Origin: Sedimenticola sp.
GTDB lineage: Bacteria > Pseudomonadota > Gammaproteobacteria > Chromatiales > Chromatiaceae
Reading direction: 5' to 3'
NCBI GenBank assembly: GCA_011051655.1
Contig: DRKS01000008.1
Span: 1-64,000, forward strand
Length of the DNA: 64,000 nucleotides
Shown here: piece by piece, positions 1 through 9,057 of the stretch
Numbering within the stretch: the first letter of the stretch is position 1
Layout of the letters: each line of letters starts with the position of its first letter
Made by a program: the position numbers and the translations under genes
Notes under the pieces: generated by a model
Databases searched by the model: none
What the model was told of the DNA's origin: nothing
The model's input: the letters and a program-made list of their open reading frames with translations, nothing else

Positions 1-2
1 AT

Positions 3-356
<354 letters not shown>

Positions 357-362
357 CCGGCT

Positions 363-1760
363 TTATAGGGCAGCGGGCGCCTTTGTCAAAGGCAGGGGCT
401 CCTGTGTCTCCGGCTCCTTGTTTTTCTCATCGTCAAGCCAGACCAGGATGTCGTAATAGCTGCGAATGGAATCCACATAGGCCACCGGCTCCCGGCCCCG
501 CGCATAGCCGTGGCGCAGGTCCTTGTAATATTTTTTTCGGCTGAGCAGGGGCAGACTCTGTTTCACATCGGCCCATTTGTCCGGATCCCCGCCCCGGCGC
601 TGGGTCAATATGCGCGCATCCTCCAGATGCCCGAAACCCACGTTGTAACCCGCCAGCGCCAGCCACAGACGGTCCGGTTCCTTAATACGCTCAGGGATCT
701 TCTTTTCCATCATCCGGACATAGCGGGCGCCGCCCAGGATGCTCTGCTCCGGGTCCATCCGGCTCTTGATGCCAAGCTGTTTGGCCGTCGCCTGGGTCAG
801 CATCATGATGCCGCGCACCCCGGTGGGCGACTTTGCCTTGGGGTTCCAATGGGACTCCTGGTAGCCGATAGCGGCCAGCAGCCGCCAATCCATGCCTGTC
901 TCTTCAGCGGCCTTTTTGAAAAAAGAAATCAAAGGGGGCAGACGGGATGCAACATGACGCTTGAACGTGCGCTTATCAACGAAATTGAGTCTTTCAACAT
1001 ATCCGTAATAGCGCTCCAACAACTGATCCAGAGTACCGTTTTTACGGATTTTCCTGAAGAAGGCCAGCGCAGCATCATACAGGCTCGAATCCCAGGAGTG
1101 GGGAAAGGCCCAGGCCAGACGCTGAGGCGCCGTCAGGTCAAACGCAACCTTGAGCCGCGGATAATAGCGCTGATTCAACGCCACTTCATTGGAGTCCGCA
1201 ATGGTGTAATCAATCACTTGCTCCCTGAGGAGATAAAGCAGCTCTTCACTCTCCACATCATCCCGGGCTTCCCATTCCAGATCAGGATATTTTTCCTTGA
1301 GGCGGATCAGTTCCTCCTCATGGCTGCTGCCGGCGACGATCTCCAAGGTGCCGCCGATAGTGTCGGTGATATGCCGGGGACGGTTGGTCCCTCTCAAGTA
1401 GATCAGCTGTTGTGTGATCTCCTGATAGCTGGAACCAAAGCGCACCATGGACTCCCGCGATTGGGTCACCGTCAGCCCGGCGGCGGCCAGATGGGCCTCT
1501 TTGCGGCTGATCTTGGGCAGGATCTCGGCAAAGCTGTCCGGCACAATAAACCGCGCCTTAACACCTAACTCCTCGGCAAAAAGCTGAACCAGCTCATACT
1601 CCAACCCGGCAAAACCCTCCGGTCCCTCATAATAGGTCGTCGGGCTGTTGCGGGTGAGCACCACCAGTTCCCCCTCCTCCTGGATGAGATCCAGCAAGGG
1701 CGTGGGCCTGCCACAGGCGGCGAGCAGGAGTAACAACAGGACTAAGGGTGCAAATCGCAT
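363..1760 (-). CDS. mltF: Membrane-bound lytic murein transglycosylase F
   Basis: MltF cleaves peptidoglycan glycan strands, forming 1,6-anhydro-muramic ends, and is anchored in the outer membrane. The 465-residue protein begins with a lipoprotein signal (poly-Leu then LAAC, lipid-acceptor Cys at about 16). Next comes a periplasmic solute-binding-like domain (about 25-255), then a C-terminal SLT domain with the catalytic Glu302 in YQESHWNPKAKSPTG. A GYNVGFGH motif and a C-terminal tail ending in KAPAAL follow the family layout. The frame stays open to 1982, but the extra 74 residues read antisense through the tRNA-Ser gene. The ATG at 1760 directly precedes the signal peptide, so I start there. 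Confidence 0.95.
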   Translation of the reverse strand: MRFAPLVLLLLLLAACGRPTPLLDLIQEEGELVVLTRNSPTTYYEGPEGFAGLEYELVQLFAEELGVKARFIVPDSFAEILPKISRKEAHLAAAGLTVTQSRESMVRFGSSYQEITQQLIYLRGTNRPRHITDTIGGTLEIVAGSSHEEELIRLKEKYPDLEWEARDDVESEELLYLLREQVIDYTIADSNEVALNQRYYPRLKVAFDLTAPQRLAWAFPHSWDSSLYDAALAFFRKIRKNGTLDQLLERYYGYVERLNFVDKRTFKRHVASRLPPLISFFKKAAEETGMDWRLLAAIGYQESHWNPKAKSPTGVRGIMMLTQATAKQLGIKSRMDPEQSILGGARYVRMMEKKIPERIKEPDRLWLALAGYNVGFGHLEDARILTQRRGGDPDKWADVKQSLPLLSRKKYYKDLRHGYARGREPVAYVDSIRSYYDILVWLDDEKNKEPETQEPLPLTKAPAAL

Positions 1761-1890
1761 ACCTGGGATTTTAACCCCAATATTCTCGATTGGCTCCTGA
1801 TGTTTATGAGAGCCGAATAGTGTAATATTCCAGCCACAGCCCGTCAGGATAAAGTCCGCAGGGCTTAATAAAAATATGACACAGGTTTTT

Positions 1891-1981
1891 GGAGAGGTAC
1901 CGAAGCGGCCATAACGGCGCGGACTCGAAATCCGTTGGGGGCGCAAGCCCCACGTGGGTTCGAATCCCACCCTCTCCGCCA
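1891..1981 (+). tRNA. tRNA-Ser (anticodon CGA)
   Basis: A 91-base class II tRNA. The acceptor stem GGAGAGG (1891-1897) pairs with CCTCTCC (1971-1977), followed by discriminator G and an encoded CCA (1979-1981). The anticodon stem CGGA/TCCG closes the loop CTCGAAA, giving anticodon CGA at 1926-1928, which reads UCG serine codons. The variable arm GGGGGCGCAAGCCCC is long, as expected for serine tRNAs, and the T loop is TTCGAAT. A run of five T follows the CCA and may end transcription. It is divergent from mltF. Confidence 0.97.
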
Positions 1982-2059
1982 TTTTTCAGCAACGGATCTC
2001 CCCTGTTTATTTAGAACGAGTCCGGGCGATTCAAAATCGCCATTGGCCGCTTAATCCGC

Positions 2060-2995
2060 ATGACACCGACCCGAAGCAGAACCGCCGGCCGCCGGCTCCT
2101 TCTTGCCTGCCTCCTGGCTGCATTTCCCTTCTCCTCTTTCTCCCAGCCGGGTACTGTCGAATCTGATCCCTCGGTCGTCCGCATTCTGCCGAAGAATTAT
2201 CCTTTGAACCGGATAAGGGTGGCCGCTCATGAGTATCCTTGGAGCGCAATCGGCCTCCTTACCATGCTTGGAGGAAGATACTCCTGTACCGGCACCCTGA
2301 TTGCCGAGCGGTACGTGCTCACCGCCGCGCATTGCGTGTTTCCCGTTCGGAACTTTCCCGAAGAAATCAATTTTCTCGGGGGATACGAACAGGAGCGGTA
2401 TGTTGCGCACTCCAGGGCAAAAAAACTGCATATGAGCAAGGCCTTCAGGAACCCGAGGCCGTCGCCGGAGGTATTCGCCAATGACTGGGCGCTGGTCGAG
2501 CTCGAGAAACCCATCGGAAGGGAAACGGGTTACCTCGGTTGGGCCTATTTCGATGCCGGCGTCCTTGAAAAAATGGGAAGCGGCACGGGTGTTTTCAAAG
2601 TCTCGGGCTACCGCCGTGACCGAAGATTCGTGCAAACCGTGGACCACCAATGCCGCATCACCGGTTTTACCGCGGACGGCAAGTTGATCATGCACCGCTG
2701 TCCGATCACGGGCGGTGACTCAGGCGGGCCGGTCCTCTTGCCTTACAAAAATGAATTGCTTGTGGTAGGCGTCGATGTCGGCGTGAAAGCGCAACGGGGG
2801 CCCCATTTGAAACGGGGCGAAGCACGGGAGGGCTATGCCGTCCCCTCGGCGGCTTTCCGGGACAAGCTGACCGGGCTTGGCATTGGCGGCGCCCCGATGG
2901 GCCCGTCCGGCAATCTCACCGGACGCGCCGGGAATGCCCCGCTCTCGCCACCGAGGCGGCAAAAGCCAAGGCTGACTACTCCATCGAGCCGGTGA
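2060..2995 (+). CDS. Secreted trypsin-like (S1 family) serine protease
   Basis: A 311-residue exported chymotrypsin-fold protease. The N-terminus has an Arg-rich n-region, a hydrophobic core (LLLACLLAAFPF) and a likely cleavage near residue 28. The catalytic triad is intact: His91 in TAAHC, Asp142 in NDWAL and Ser221 in GGDSGGP. A Cys pair around the His loop (SCTGTL and AHC) suggests the usual disulfide. The C-terminal 40 residues are Pro/Gly/Arg-rich and look unstructured. The fold resembles V8/glutamyl-endopeptidase-like trypsins, but the substrate is unknown. The 3' end overlaps the 3' end of the convergent secA-like gene by 20 bp. No strong ribosome binding site precedes the ATG, which was chosen because the signal peptide begins there. 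Confidence 0.87.
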   Translation: MTPTRSRTAGRRLLLACLLAAFPFSSFSQPGTVESDPSVVRILPKNYPLNRIRVAAHEYPWSAIGLLTMLGGRYSCTGTLIAERYVLTAAHCVFPVRNFPEEINFLGGYEQERYVAHSRAKKLHMSKAFRNPRPSPEVFANDWALVELEKPIGRETGYLGWAYFDAGVLEKMGSGTGVFKVSGYRRDRRFVQTVDHQCRITGFTADGKLIMHRCPITGGDSGGPVLLPYKNELLVVGVDVGVKAQRGPHLKRGEAREGYAVPSAAFRDKLTGLGIGGAPMGPSGNLTGRAGNAPLSPPRRQKPRLTTPSSR

Positions 2996-4958
2996 AACCG
3001 AGGGCCTTTTCAAGCTGACAATCCAGCTTCGTTTGTTCCTTGCGGGTTATCGCATGTTCCCGCTCGGCCCTGGATTGCGCGCGGCGGCGCATCCATTCGC
3101 ACAGCATCGGGAGCGGCAGAAGGCCGGCCAGCCGCATGTGCCTGGGGGCGAATCGCCTGAACAACTCGTCATCCAGGGCGACGATGGCCTCGGTGGACCC
3201 CGGGTCGCCCTGGCGCGCAGCGCGGCCGAAGAGTTGCCGGTCGATCCGGCCGCTTTCATGGAACTCCGTCAGGATGACATGAAGCCCGCCTGCCTCCGCG
3301 ACGCCTTCACCCAGCCGGATGTCGGTGCCGCGCCCGGCCATGTTGGTGGCAACGGTGATCGCGCCCGCCTCGCCGGCGCGGGCGATGATTGCCGCTTCGC
3401 CGCTGTCCTGCCTTGCATTCAGCACCGCGTGATCCAAGCCAAGGCGCGACAGCGCCTCCGAGGCCTTCTCGGAGGCCTCGACGGAGCGCGTGCCGATCAG
3501 GACCGGCCGGCCCTTTGCGCGCAAGCGCGCCGCCCGTTTTGCGACCAGTTCCCAACGCTTCTCCGCATTGCGCACATAGGTGTTCCCAAGATGCCGGCGG
3601 CGCACCCGGCGATGAGTGGGAATCCTCACCGTGAGCAGGCCGAAGGTGTCCCGGAATTCCCCGGCAAGCTCCGTCCCCGTGCCCGTCATTCCGGCCAGGC
3701 GCACATAACGGCGGAAGAAGCGTTGATAGGTTATTCGCGCCAGGGTCTCTTTCTGACCGGTTATCTCGACGCCCTCCTTGGCCTCGATCATTTGGTGCAG
3801 GCCGCCCTGCCAGCTCCGGTCGGCCATGACGCGGCCGGTGAACTCATCGACGATCTGGACGGCGCCTTCGACCACGATGTAATCGCGGCCGTTTTCGAAT
3901 AACAGCAGCGCCGACAGCGCCTGGCTGACCAGTTCTTCCCGCGCCTTCCGGATGCGCCAGAGGCCCTGGAGGTTCCCAGCCAGCCGTTCGACCTCTTTCC
4001 TGCCCGTCTCTTCAAGGGTCACGCTCCGGTTCATCCGGTCGACCTTGTAGGAACGGCCCTCTTGCAGGCGGCGGGCCATCCCGAGCGCCTCGGCGTAGAT
4101 TTGTGTGCGCTCCGGGTCGTCGGCCGTCGTCGACAGGATGAGCGGCGTTCGCGCCTCGTCGATGAAAACACTGTCGGCCTCGTCGACGATGGCGAAGGAC
4201 AGGCCCCGCAGCAACAGCTCCCCCGCCGCCGCGCCGCCAAGGTATTCGAATGTTCTGCGGCGCAAGGCGGAGCGCTTCTGGCGCAATGCGATCCGGTCGC
4301 GCAAATAGTCGAACGTGAGATTCTTGTTGGAGATATAGGTCACGTCGCAACCATAGGCCTTGCGCCGCTGCGCGGGATCCATGTCGCTGTCGATTACGCC
4401 GCAGGTGAGGCCGAAGAATTCGAACACCGGGCGATTCTCCCCGGCGTCCCGCCCCGCCAGGTAATCATTGACCGTGACGATATGGACCGGGTTGCCCGAG
4501 AGCGCGGCCACCACGGCCGCCGGCGTTGCGGTCAGGGTCTTTCCCTCCCCCGTGGCCATTTCCACCATTCGCCCGTCGAACAGCGCGAGCGCCCCCATGA
4601 TCTGAACCGGGTAGTGTTGCTTCCCAAGGGTGCGCCGGCTTACTTCCCGGACGATGGCGAAGGCTTCCGTGAGGGCGGCCTGTCCACGCCCGCGGCACAG
4701 GAGTTGGGAACGCAGCCTTTGGGCCGCTTCGCGCAGCCCGGCGTCCGGCATATCCCGGTACCTGCCCTCCATCCGCCCCACCCGCCAGGCAAACCAGCGA
4801 AGGCGCAGCCGGTAGAAGGGAAGAAAGGTGTAAGCGGCGCCGACCAGCCGATCCAGCCAGCGGTCGACCGCATTGTTGACGGGGTCGGCAAGCTCGGCGT
4901 AGGGGGCCACGCCAAGGCGGGGGGCGCCAAAGCCGAGCATCCCCTGCGCCTCAGGCAC
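2976..4958 (-). CDS. SecA-like preprotein translocase ATPase, C-terminally truncated form
   Basis: A 660-residue SecA paralogue carrying the motor core. It has Walker A GEGKT (137-141), DEADSVFIDEARTPLI (259-274), a preprotein-crosslinking-like region (about 275-385), AGMTGTGTE (422-430), NMAGRGTDIRLGEG (539-552) and motif VI RIDRQLFGRAARQGD (571-585). Canonical SecA is about 850-900 residues. This one stops soon after the start of the helical scaffold, so the two-helix finger, helical wing and zinc-binding tail are absent. That argues for a specialised accessory motor, not the housekeeping SecA. It is the last gene of the operon and overlaps the M50-HlyD gene by 8 bp. The start at 4958 is a GTG with GAGG seven bases upstream. 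An ATG at 4940, also with GAGG at good spacing, is an equal alternative. Confidence 0.88.
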   Translation of the reverse strand: MPEAQGMLGFGAPRLGVAPYAELADPVNNAVDRWLDRLVGAAYTFLPFYRLRLRWFAWRVGRMEGRYRDMPDAGLREAAQRLRSQLLCRGRGQAALTEAFAIVREVSRRTLGKQHYPVQIMGALALFDGRMVEMATGEGKTLTATPAAVVAALSGNPVHIVTVNDYLAGRDAGENRPVFEFFGLTCGVIDSDMDPAQRRKAYGCDVTYISNKNLTFDYLRDRIALRQKRSALRRRTFEYLGGAAAGELLLRGLSFAIVDEADSVFIDEARTPLILSTTADDPERTQIYAEALGMARRLQEGRSYKVDRMNRSVTLEETGRKEVERLAGNLQGLWRIRKAREELVSQALSALLLFENGRDYIVVEGAVQIVDEFTGRVMADRSWQGGLHQMIEAKEGVEITGQKETLARITYQRFFRRYVRLAGMTGTGTELAGEFRDTFGLLTVRIPTHRRVRRRHLGNTYVRNAEKRWELVAKRAARLRAKGRPVLIGTRSVEASEKASEALSRLGLDHAVLNARQDSGEAAIIARAGEAGAITVATNMAGRGTDIRLGEGVAEAGGLHVILTEFHESGRIDRQLFGRAARQGDPGSTEAIVALDDELFRRFAPRHMRLAGLLPLPMLCEWMRRRAQSRAEREHAITRKEQTKLDCQLEKALGFTGSME

Positions 4959-7101
4959 CGAACCACCTCAGGAACAACTGCCGGGTCCGGCGCGCGATCT
5001 GGGCGGCCACCGTCTCATCCCCGTGCTCAAACCGCACCAGCACCCGCGTCCCGAAAGGCATGCCCCGGAGATCTTCGGGCAGGGCGATGTCAAAAACGAA
5101 AAAGGGCTCCATCGCAGCCACGCCGGTCTCGTCGGATGGGTCCACGAGGATGCGTCCCCCGCCCGCCTGCCCCAACGCGGGACTGGGAAGGGTCCCGAGC
5201 GCGGAGGGTACGGCGCGAATCATCGAGGACTCGTGCCGCTGGTCCAGGTATCCGGAAACCTTCAGGGCAACGCCGGTCAACCGGTCGCGCACCAGGGCGG
5301 CATCCTCCTGCGGCACGGCCACGCGGATCCGGTCGGCGGACTCCGGCAGGATATAGCCAATCAGGTCGCCTTCCTGAACGAACCGGCCCAACATGTCCTC
5401 CGGCGGCAGCGTGGGCTCAAACCGGCCGGCCGTCCCCGCCCGCACCTCCAGTTCCATCGCCCGGCGCGCCTCGCGGTCGCGCTCGGCCTCAACTTCCTGC
5501 ATTTCCAGCCGTGCGATCCCGGCCTCCACCCGGTCCGAGGCCTCGGCCGCAAGGAGCCGCAGCCGCATTTCCCGGACCCTTGCATCGAGCGCCTCTATGC
5601 GGGCGTCCAGCGTCGGCTCGGTGAGCCGGACCAGCAGGGCCCCCGCGGCCACCTCGCCCGAGCGGCCGGCGGCCACGCGCTCGACGAAGCCCGACGTGCC
5701 GGCCCGGACATAGGCCTCGTCGGGCAACCAGATCACCCCCTCCGCGTCGGTCCTGAGGGGAAGCGGGACGGCGAGGACAAACCCGGCCACCGCGGCCATG
5801 GCGCCGAAGGTCCAGCGCTGGGCCCTCCGGCGGACCTTGCGGAGCTTCGGCGATGTCATGACGTGCCGGACATGCCTGAAGACCGGCTTCACCACCGCGT
5901 TGAATATGGACCACAGCGCAATGAGCACGCCGACGACGAAATAGGACGACGCCACGAAGAGCGCAATGCCGAGCATGACATACATCCGGTAGAGAAACGC
6001 CGCCGGGGCGTAGACCAGGAACCAGACCCGTTCCCCCCGGGTCGACGGACTCCGGCGCAGGCGCTTTGCCCCGAAGACGTATCTCTGGATGAGGTAGCCC
6101 AGGTACTGGTTGGCCCGGTTGGCGAGATTCGGGATCTCGAACACGTCCGTGAGGACATAGTAGCCGTCGAACTTCAGCAGCGGATTTCCGTTCACCACCA
6201 GCGTCGAGATCCCGCCGATGAGTACGAGATTGTAGGCGAATGCCGAGACGATGCCCTGCTCGGCGTTCGCCCAGACCATGACGGCAACGGCCGCCACGAA
6301 GATTTCGACAATGATCCCCCCGGCGCTGACCGCCGCCCGGTGCCACTTGTTGCGAAACGCCGCCGCGGCGGACGCATCGACATAGGGCACGGGGAAGAAG
6401 ACCAGAAACATGATCCCCATCTCGCGGACTTCCCCGCCCCATTTCTTTGCGAGATACCCATGCATCAATTCATGCGCCATCTTCATCAGCGGGTAAGTGA
6501 CGAGCGTGATGAGGAGGTTCTCGGCCGCCAACATGCGGTCCGCGATATCAAGCGTCAGGCGGTCCCAGTGAAGCCCGGCCGTCGCCACGCCGCCCGCCAC
6601 CACCAGGAACCACAGAAACAGGCCGAACCAGCCGATAAACGGCCGCACGAACGGCAGGGTCTTTGTCAGGAAGGCATCGGGATCCCACAGGGGGACGCGG
6701 ATCGTCAGCGGGTTCATCAGGTTCTGCTTCACGATCTGGCGGGACTGCCGGTCGTACCGTTGCAGCAGTTCCGAGACGTCGGGCGACCCCTTATACTGAA
6801 TCAGGTCCTGCTGATGCAGGCGGCTCAGTAACTGGATCACATCGTCCTGGCTGGGCGCATCCCTGTCCCGCGTCTCGGCAAGGGAGCGCCAGATCTCATC
6901 GACGCTGTGGGCGCCGTCGAACCGGCCGATCAGCATATAGGCCGCCGGGGTGAACCGGTGAACACGCCCCGCCCCGTGGTCGTGCAGCACATACCACGGC
7001 TGGCCGCGGTAGCGATGGCGATGCACTGTCACATGCGCCCGGAGCCTTGGCCGAAGCCCTGCGACCCTGTACCAGAGCGTGGAGAGAAAGGCCTCTTCCA
7101 T
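4951..7101 (-). CDS. PqqD-like / M50 zinc metallopeptidase / HlyD-like fusion protein
   Basis: A 716-residue membrane protein with three parts. Residues about 15-105 resemble the PqqD winged-helix fold (WYVLHDHGAGRVHRF, FDGAHSVDEIW, LLSRLHQQDLIQ); related domains bind leader peptides in peptide-modification systems. Residues about 150-405 form an M50 intramembrane protease with zinc motif HELMH (210-214) and the second motif NPLLKFDGYY (306-315), plus several membrane helices. After a last helix (about 431-447), residues 450-716 form a HlyD-type barrel-sandwich and hairpin adaptor in the periplasm. This layout matches the putative peptide zinc metalloprotease family found with export systems. 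It lies 6 bp after the GAF-HlyD stop and overlaps the SecA-like start, so translational coupling is likely. All zinc ligands appear intact. Confidence 0.88.
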   Translation of the reverse strand: MEEAFLSTLWYRVAGLRPRLRAHVTVHRHRYRGQPWYVLHDHGAGRVHRFTPAAYMLIGRFDGAHSVDEIWRSLAETRDRDAPSQDDVIQLLSRLHQQDLIQYKGSPDVSELLQRYDRQSRQIVKQNLMNPLTIRVPLWDPDAFLTKTLPFVRPFIGWFGLFLWFLVVAGGVATAGLHWDRLTLDIADRMLAAENLLITLVTYPLMKMAHELMHGYLAKKWGGEVREMGIMFLVFFPVPYVDASAAAAFRNKWHRAAVSAGGIIVEIFVAAVAVMVWANAEQGIVSAFAYNLVLIGGISTLVVNGNPLLKFDGYYVLTDVFEIPNLANRANQYLGYLIQRYVFGAKRLRRSPSTRGERVWFLVYAPAAFLYRMYVMLGIALFVASSYFVVGVLIALWSIFNAVVKPVFRHVRHVMTSPKLRKVRRRAQRWTFGAMAAVAGFVLAVPLPLRTDAEGVIWLPDEAYVRAGTSGFVERVAAGRSGEVAAGALLVRLTEPTLDARIEALDARVREMRLRLLAAEASDRVEAGIARLEMQEVEAERDREARRAMELEVRAGTAGRFEPTLPPEDMLGRFVQEGDLIGYILPESADRIRVAVPQEDAALVRDRLTGVALKVSGYLDQRHESSMIRAVPSALGTLPSPALGQAGGGRILVDPSDETGVAAMEPFFVFDIALPEDLRGMPFGTRVLVRFEHGDETVAAQIARRTRQLFLRWFGA

Positions 7102-7107
7102 CGCCGG

Positions 7108-8967
7108 TCAGGGCTGCCAGGTCCAGGCGAATTCCCGCAACCAGTCGATCAGCCTGCGGGACCAGACCCAGACGATCAATTCCTGCCCGGCATCGATCTT
7201 GGCCACGCCCTTCATCCCCGGGCGCACCCCCTCGGGCAACGCCGCAAGGGTCGCCTCGACCCGGAACGTATTGGTGCTGTCATGGATCTCCGAAACAGGC
7301 GTGATGCGGGTGATCACGAAGTCAAGCGGCGCTTCGGGACGGCCGGTGAGGGTAAGCTGCCCCGACTGCCCCTGTTCCACGTACCGCATGTCGCGTTCAT
7401 CGACGAAGATATCGAGCCGGAAGGCATCGAGGGGGGCGACCTCGAACAAGACCTCGCCGGGTTGAACCGGCGCGCCGAGCCGCTGGCTGAGATCGCCGGA
7501 CACGACCAAACCGTCGATGGGGCTCTTGATCCTGGTGCGGGCAAGCTGGGTGTTGGTGAGCGCGAGCTTCGCCTCCGCCTGGGATATCTGCGCCTCGAGA
7601 AAAGCCACCTGCGCACGCTTGTGCTGCGCCTGGGCGTCCCGCAGCTCCGCCTTGAGGCGGTCGCGTTCGGATGTCCAGCGGAGTCTTTCCAGCACCAGAT
7701 CGGCGCTGTCGAGGCGGGCAAGCTCATCTTCGGCGGCCACCACATCCCCGGCGCGGACTGAAGCCGTCTCGATAAATCCGTTGAACGGGGCCACCGCCGC
7801 GCGCACGACGGTTCCACGCACGACGGAGTCGGCGTTGATCCGGAAGGTCCCCTGGACCGTCGCCGCGGCAATGCCGAGACCTGCCAGGAGCAGGGCGAGC
7901 AGCTTCCAGCTCAACCGGCGCGGACCGAGAAGGACGCCGAGGCCGTGCACCAGCGTGTCCCGGATCCGCCCGCCGATCCAGCGCCGGTTCTGGCGCTTGA
8001 GCTCGATCACCGGTCCGGCCAGGGCGGCGACACTCTCGAGGAGCCTGCGCTCTTGTTCGGAAAAGGCCTCCCCGCTGCGGCGCTCCACCGAAATGACCCC
8101 CACCGGGCCGGCCTGGTCGAGCAGCGGAACCGACATGATGGAATTCATCCGGGAACCTGCGACATGGTCCTGGTGGGCGAAGGAAATCACGCGTTCGGTC
8201 GCCGGCATCGGCGGCACCGACACAGTTGCATTCTGGTCGAACGCCTCCTCCATCGCAGTCTCAAGGCGCTCCGCAACCGCCGAGCGTTTCCGAAACCAGG
8301 CCGAATAGGACATGGCCAGCAGCCGGATCCTCGGCGCCGTGTGGCGGCGCTCGATCATGCCGATCGAGATCTGATCCGCCTTCAGGGCCAATTGCAGCTC
8401 GTTCACCATGGCCATGGCCGCCGCCTCGGGACGGCGGTGCTCGCTCATCAACGCGAGGAGATCCAGTGCAACGGCCGCCCGCGACACCTGTCCCGCCTGC
8501 TCGTCGGCAAAACCGGCCCAGACCTTCGCGGCCAGCCAGCCGGCCGCCCAATGCATTTCACGCAGCGCGGCCTGGGTGTCGCCTTTGTTCGGGGAGGCCA
8601 GCTCGACGGCGATGACCCGGGATACCGGCTGGTCATCGATACGGACGGGATAGGCGCAGTAGGCCGGTGCTTCTCCGACAATGGCCGGCCGGCCGCTGCC
8701 CACGACCTTTTCGATAACGTCCTGGAAAACGGTCAGGTCACGCCGGGGATCGGGGGCGATGGCGGCAGGCACGAAGGCCCCCTGGGCCGGGTCCGCCTCC
8801 ATCACGACGCCGAGGGTGGCGCCGGGCAGCTTGGTCAGCAGCAGCGCCAGCCAGCTGGTGAGGAAACCGGCGTCGTCCCTGGCGTTGATGAAAGAGGCCC
8901 ACAGCCCGGAATCCAGCGTGATGGGCTCATCAGAGGCGGCATCGCCCCGCGTCGTCGAGATCGACAT
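7108..8967 (-). CDS. GAF domain / HlyD-like periplasmic adaptor fusion
   Basis: A 619-residue inner-membrane protein. A cytoplasmic N-terminal half holds a GAF-like sensor domain (about 165-320, with SVPLLDQAGPVGVISVERR). One membrane helix (about 352-371) then leads into a periplasmic HlyD/membrane-fusion region: a barrel-sandwich half-motif (about 380-420), a short coiled coil (about 420-480), the second half-motif TRIKSPIDGLVVSGDLSQR, and a C-terminal beta-barrel ending near WSRRLIDWL. HlyD proteins bridge an inner-membrane exporter to an outer-membrane channel; a GAF domain on such an adaptor suggests the assembly senses a cytoplasmic signal. The start is ATG 8967 with AGGGGG just upstream; its initiation region is tandemly duplicated. 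The next gene follows after 6 bp. Confidence 0.87.
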   Translation of the reverse strand: MSISTTRGDAASDEPITLDSGLWASFINARDDAGFLTSWLALLLTKLPGATLGVVMEADPAQGAFVPAAIAPDPRRDLTVFQDVIEKVVGSGRPAIVGEAPAYCAYPVRIDDQPVSRVIAVELASPNKGDTQAALREMHWAAGWLAAKVWAGFADEQAGQVSRAAVALDLLALMSEHRRPEAAAMAMVNELQLALKADQISIGMIERRHTAPRIRLLAMSYSAWFRKRSAVAERLETAMEEAFDQNATVSVPPMPATERVISFAHQDHVAGSRMNSIMSVPLLDQAGPVGVISVERRSGEAFSEQERRLLESVAALAGPVIELKRQNRRWIGGRIRDTLVHGLGVLLGPRRLSWKLLALLLAGLGIAAATVQGTFRINADSVVRGTVVRAAVAPFNGFIETASVRAGDVVAAEDELARLDSADLVLERLRWTSERDRLKAELRDAQAQHKRAQVAFLEAQISQAEAKLALTNTQLARTRIKSPIDGLVVSGDLSQRLGAPVQPGEVLFEVAPLDAFRLDIFVDERDMRYVEQGQSGQLTLTGRPEAPLDFVITRITPVSEIHDSTNTFRVEATLAALPEGVRPGMKGVAKIDAGQELIVWVWSRRLIDWLREFAWTWQP

Positions 8968-9052
8968 TATCCCCCTGAGGCGGCTTCAAGCCCCCCGCTC
9001 TGCGTCGTCGAAATCGGACATTATACCCCTCAAGCGGGCCTCAAGCCCTCCG
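8950..9052. repeat. Tandem duplication of the GAF-HlyD gene initiation region
   Basis: Two near-identical blocks of 48 and 50 bp, 8950-8997 and 9003-9052, lie head to tail. Each contains, on the minus strand, a G-rich Shine-Dalgarno sequence, ATAATGTC, and a GACGACGC stretch. The functional start at 8967 is in the inner block. The outer block holds a second ATG at 9021, exactly 54 bases upstream and in frame, but a TGA at 8986-8988 separates the two. The copies differ at several positions, so the duplication is not brand new. Confidence 0.8.
8986..9021 (-). CDS. Possible 11-codon leader ORF upstream of the GAF-HlyD gene
   Basis: The outer copy of the duplicated start region gives ATG at 9021 preceded by GAGGGG at good spacing, and encodes MSDFDDAERGA before TGA. 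It ends 18 bases before the GAF-HlyD ATG. Translation could affect ribosome loading on the main gene, or it may be a silent relic of the duplication. There is no homology support. Confidence 0.25.
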   Translation of the reverse strand: MSDFDDAERGA

Positions 9053-9057
9053 GCCCT

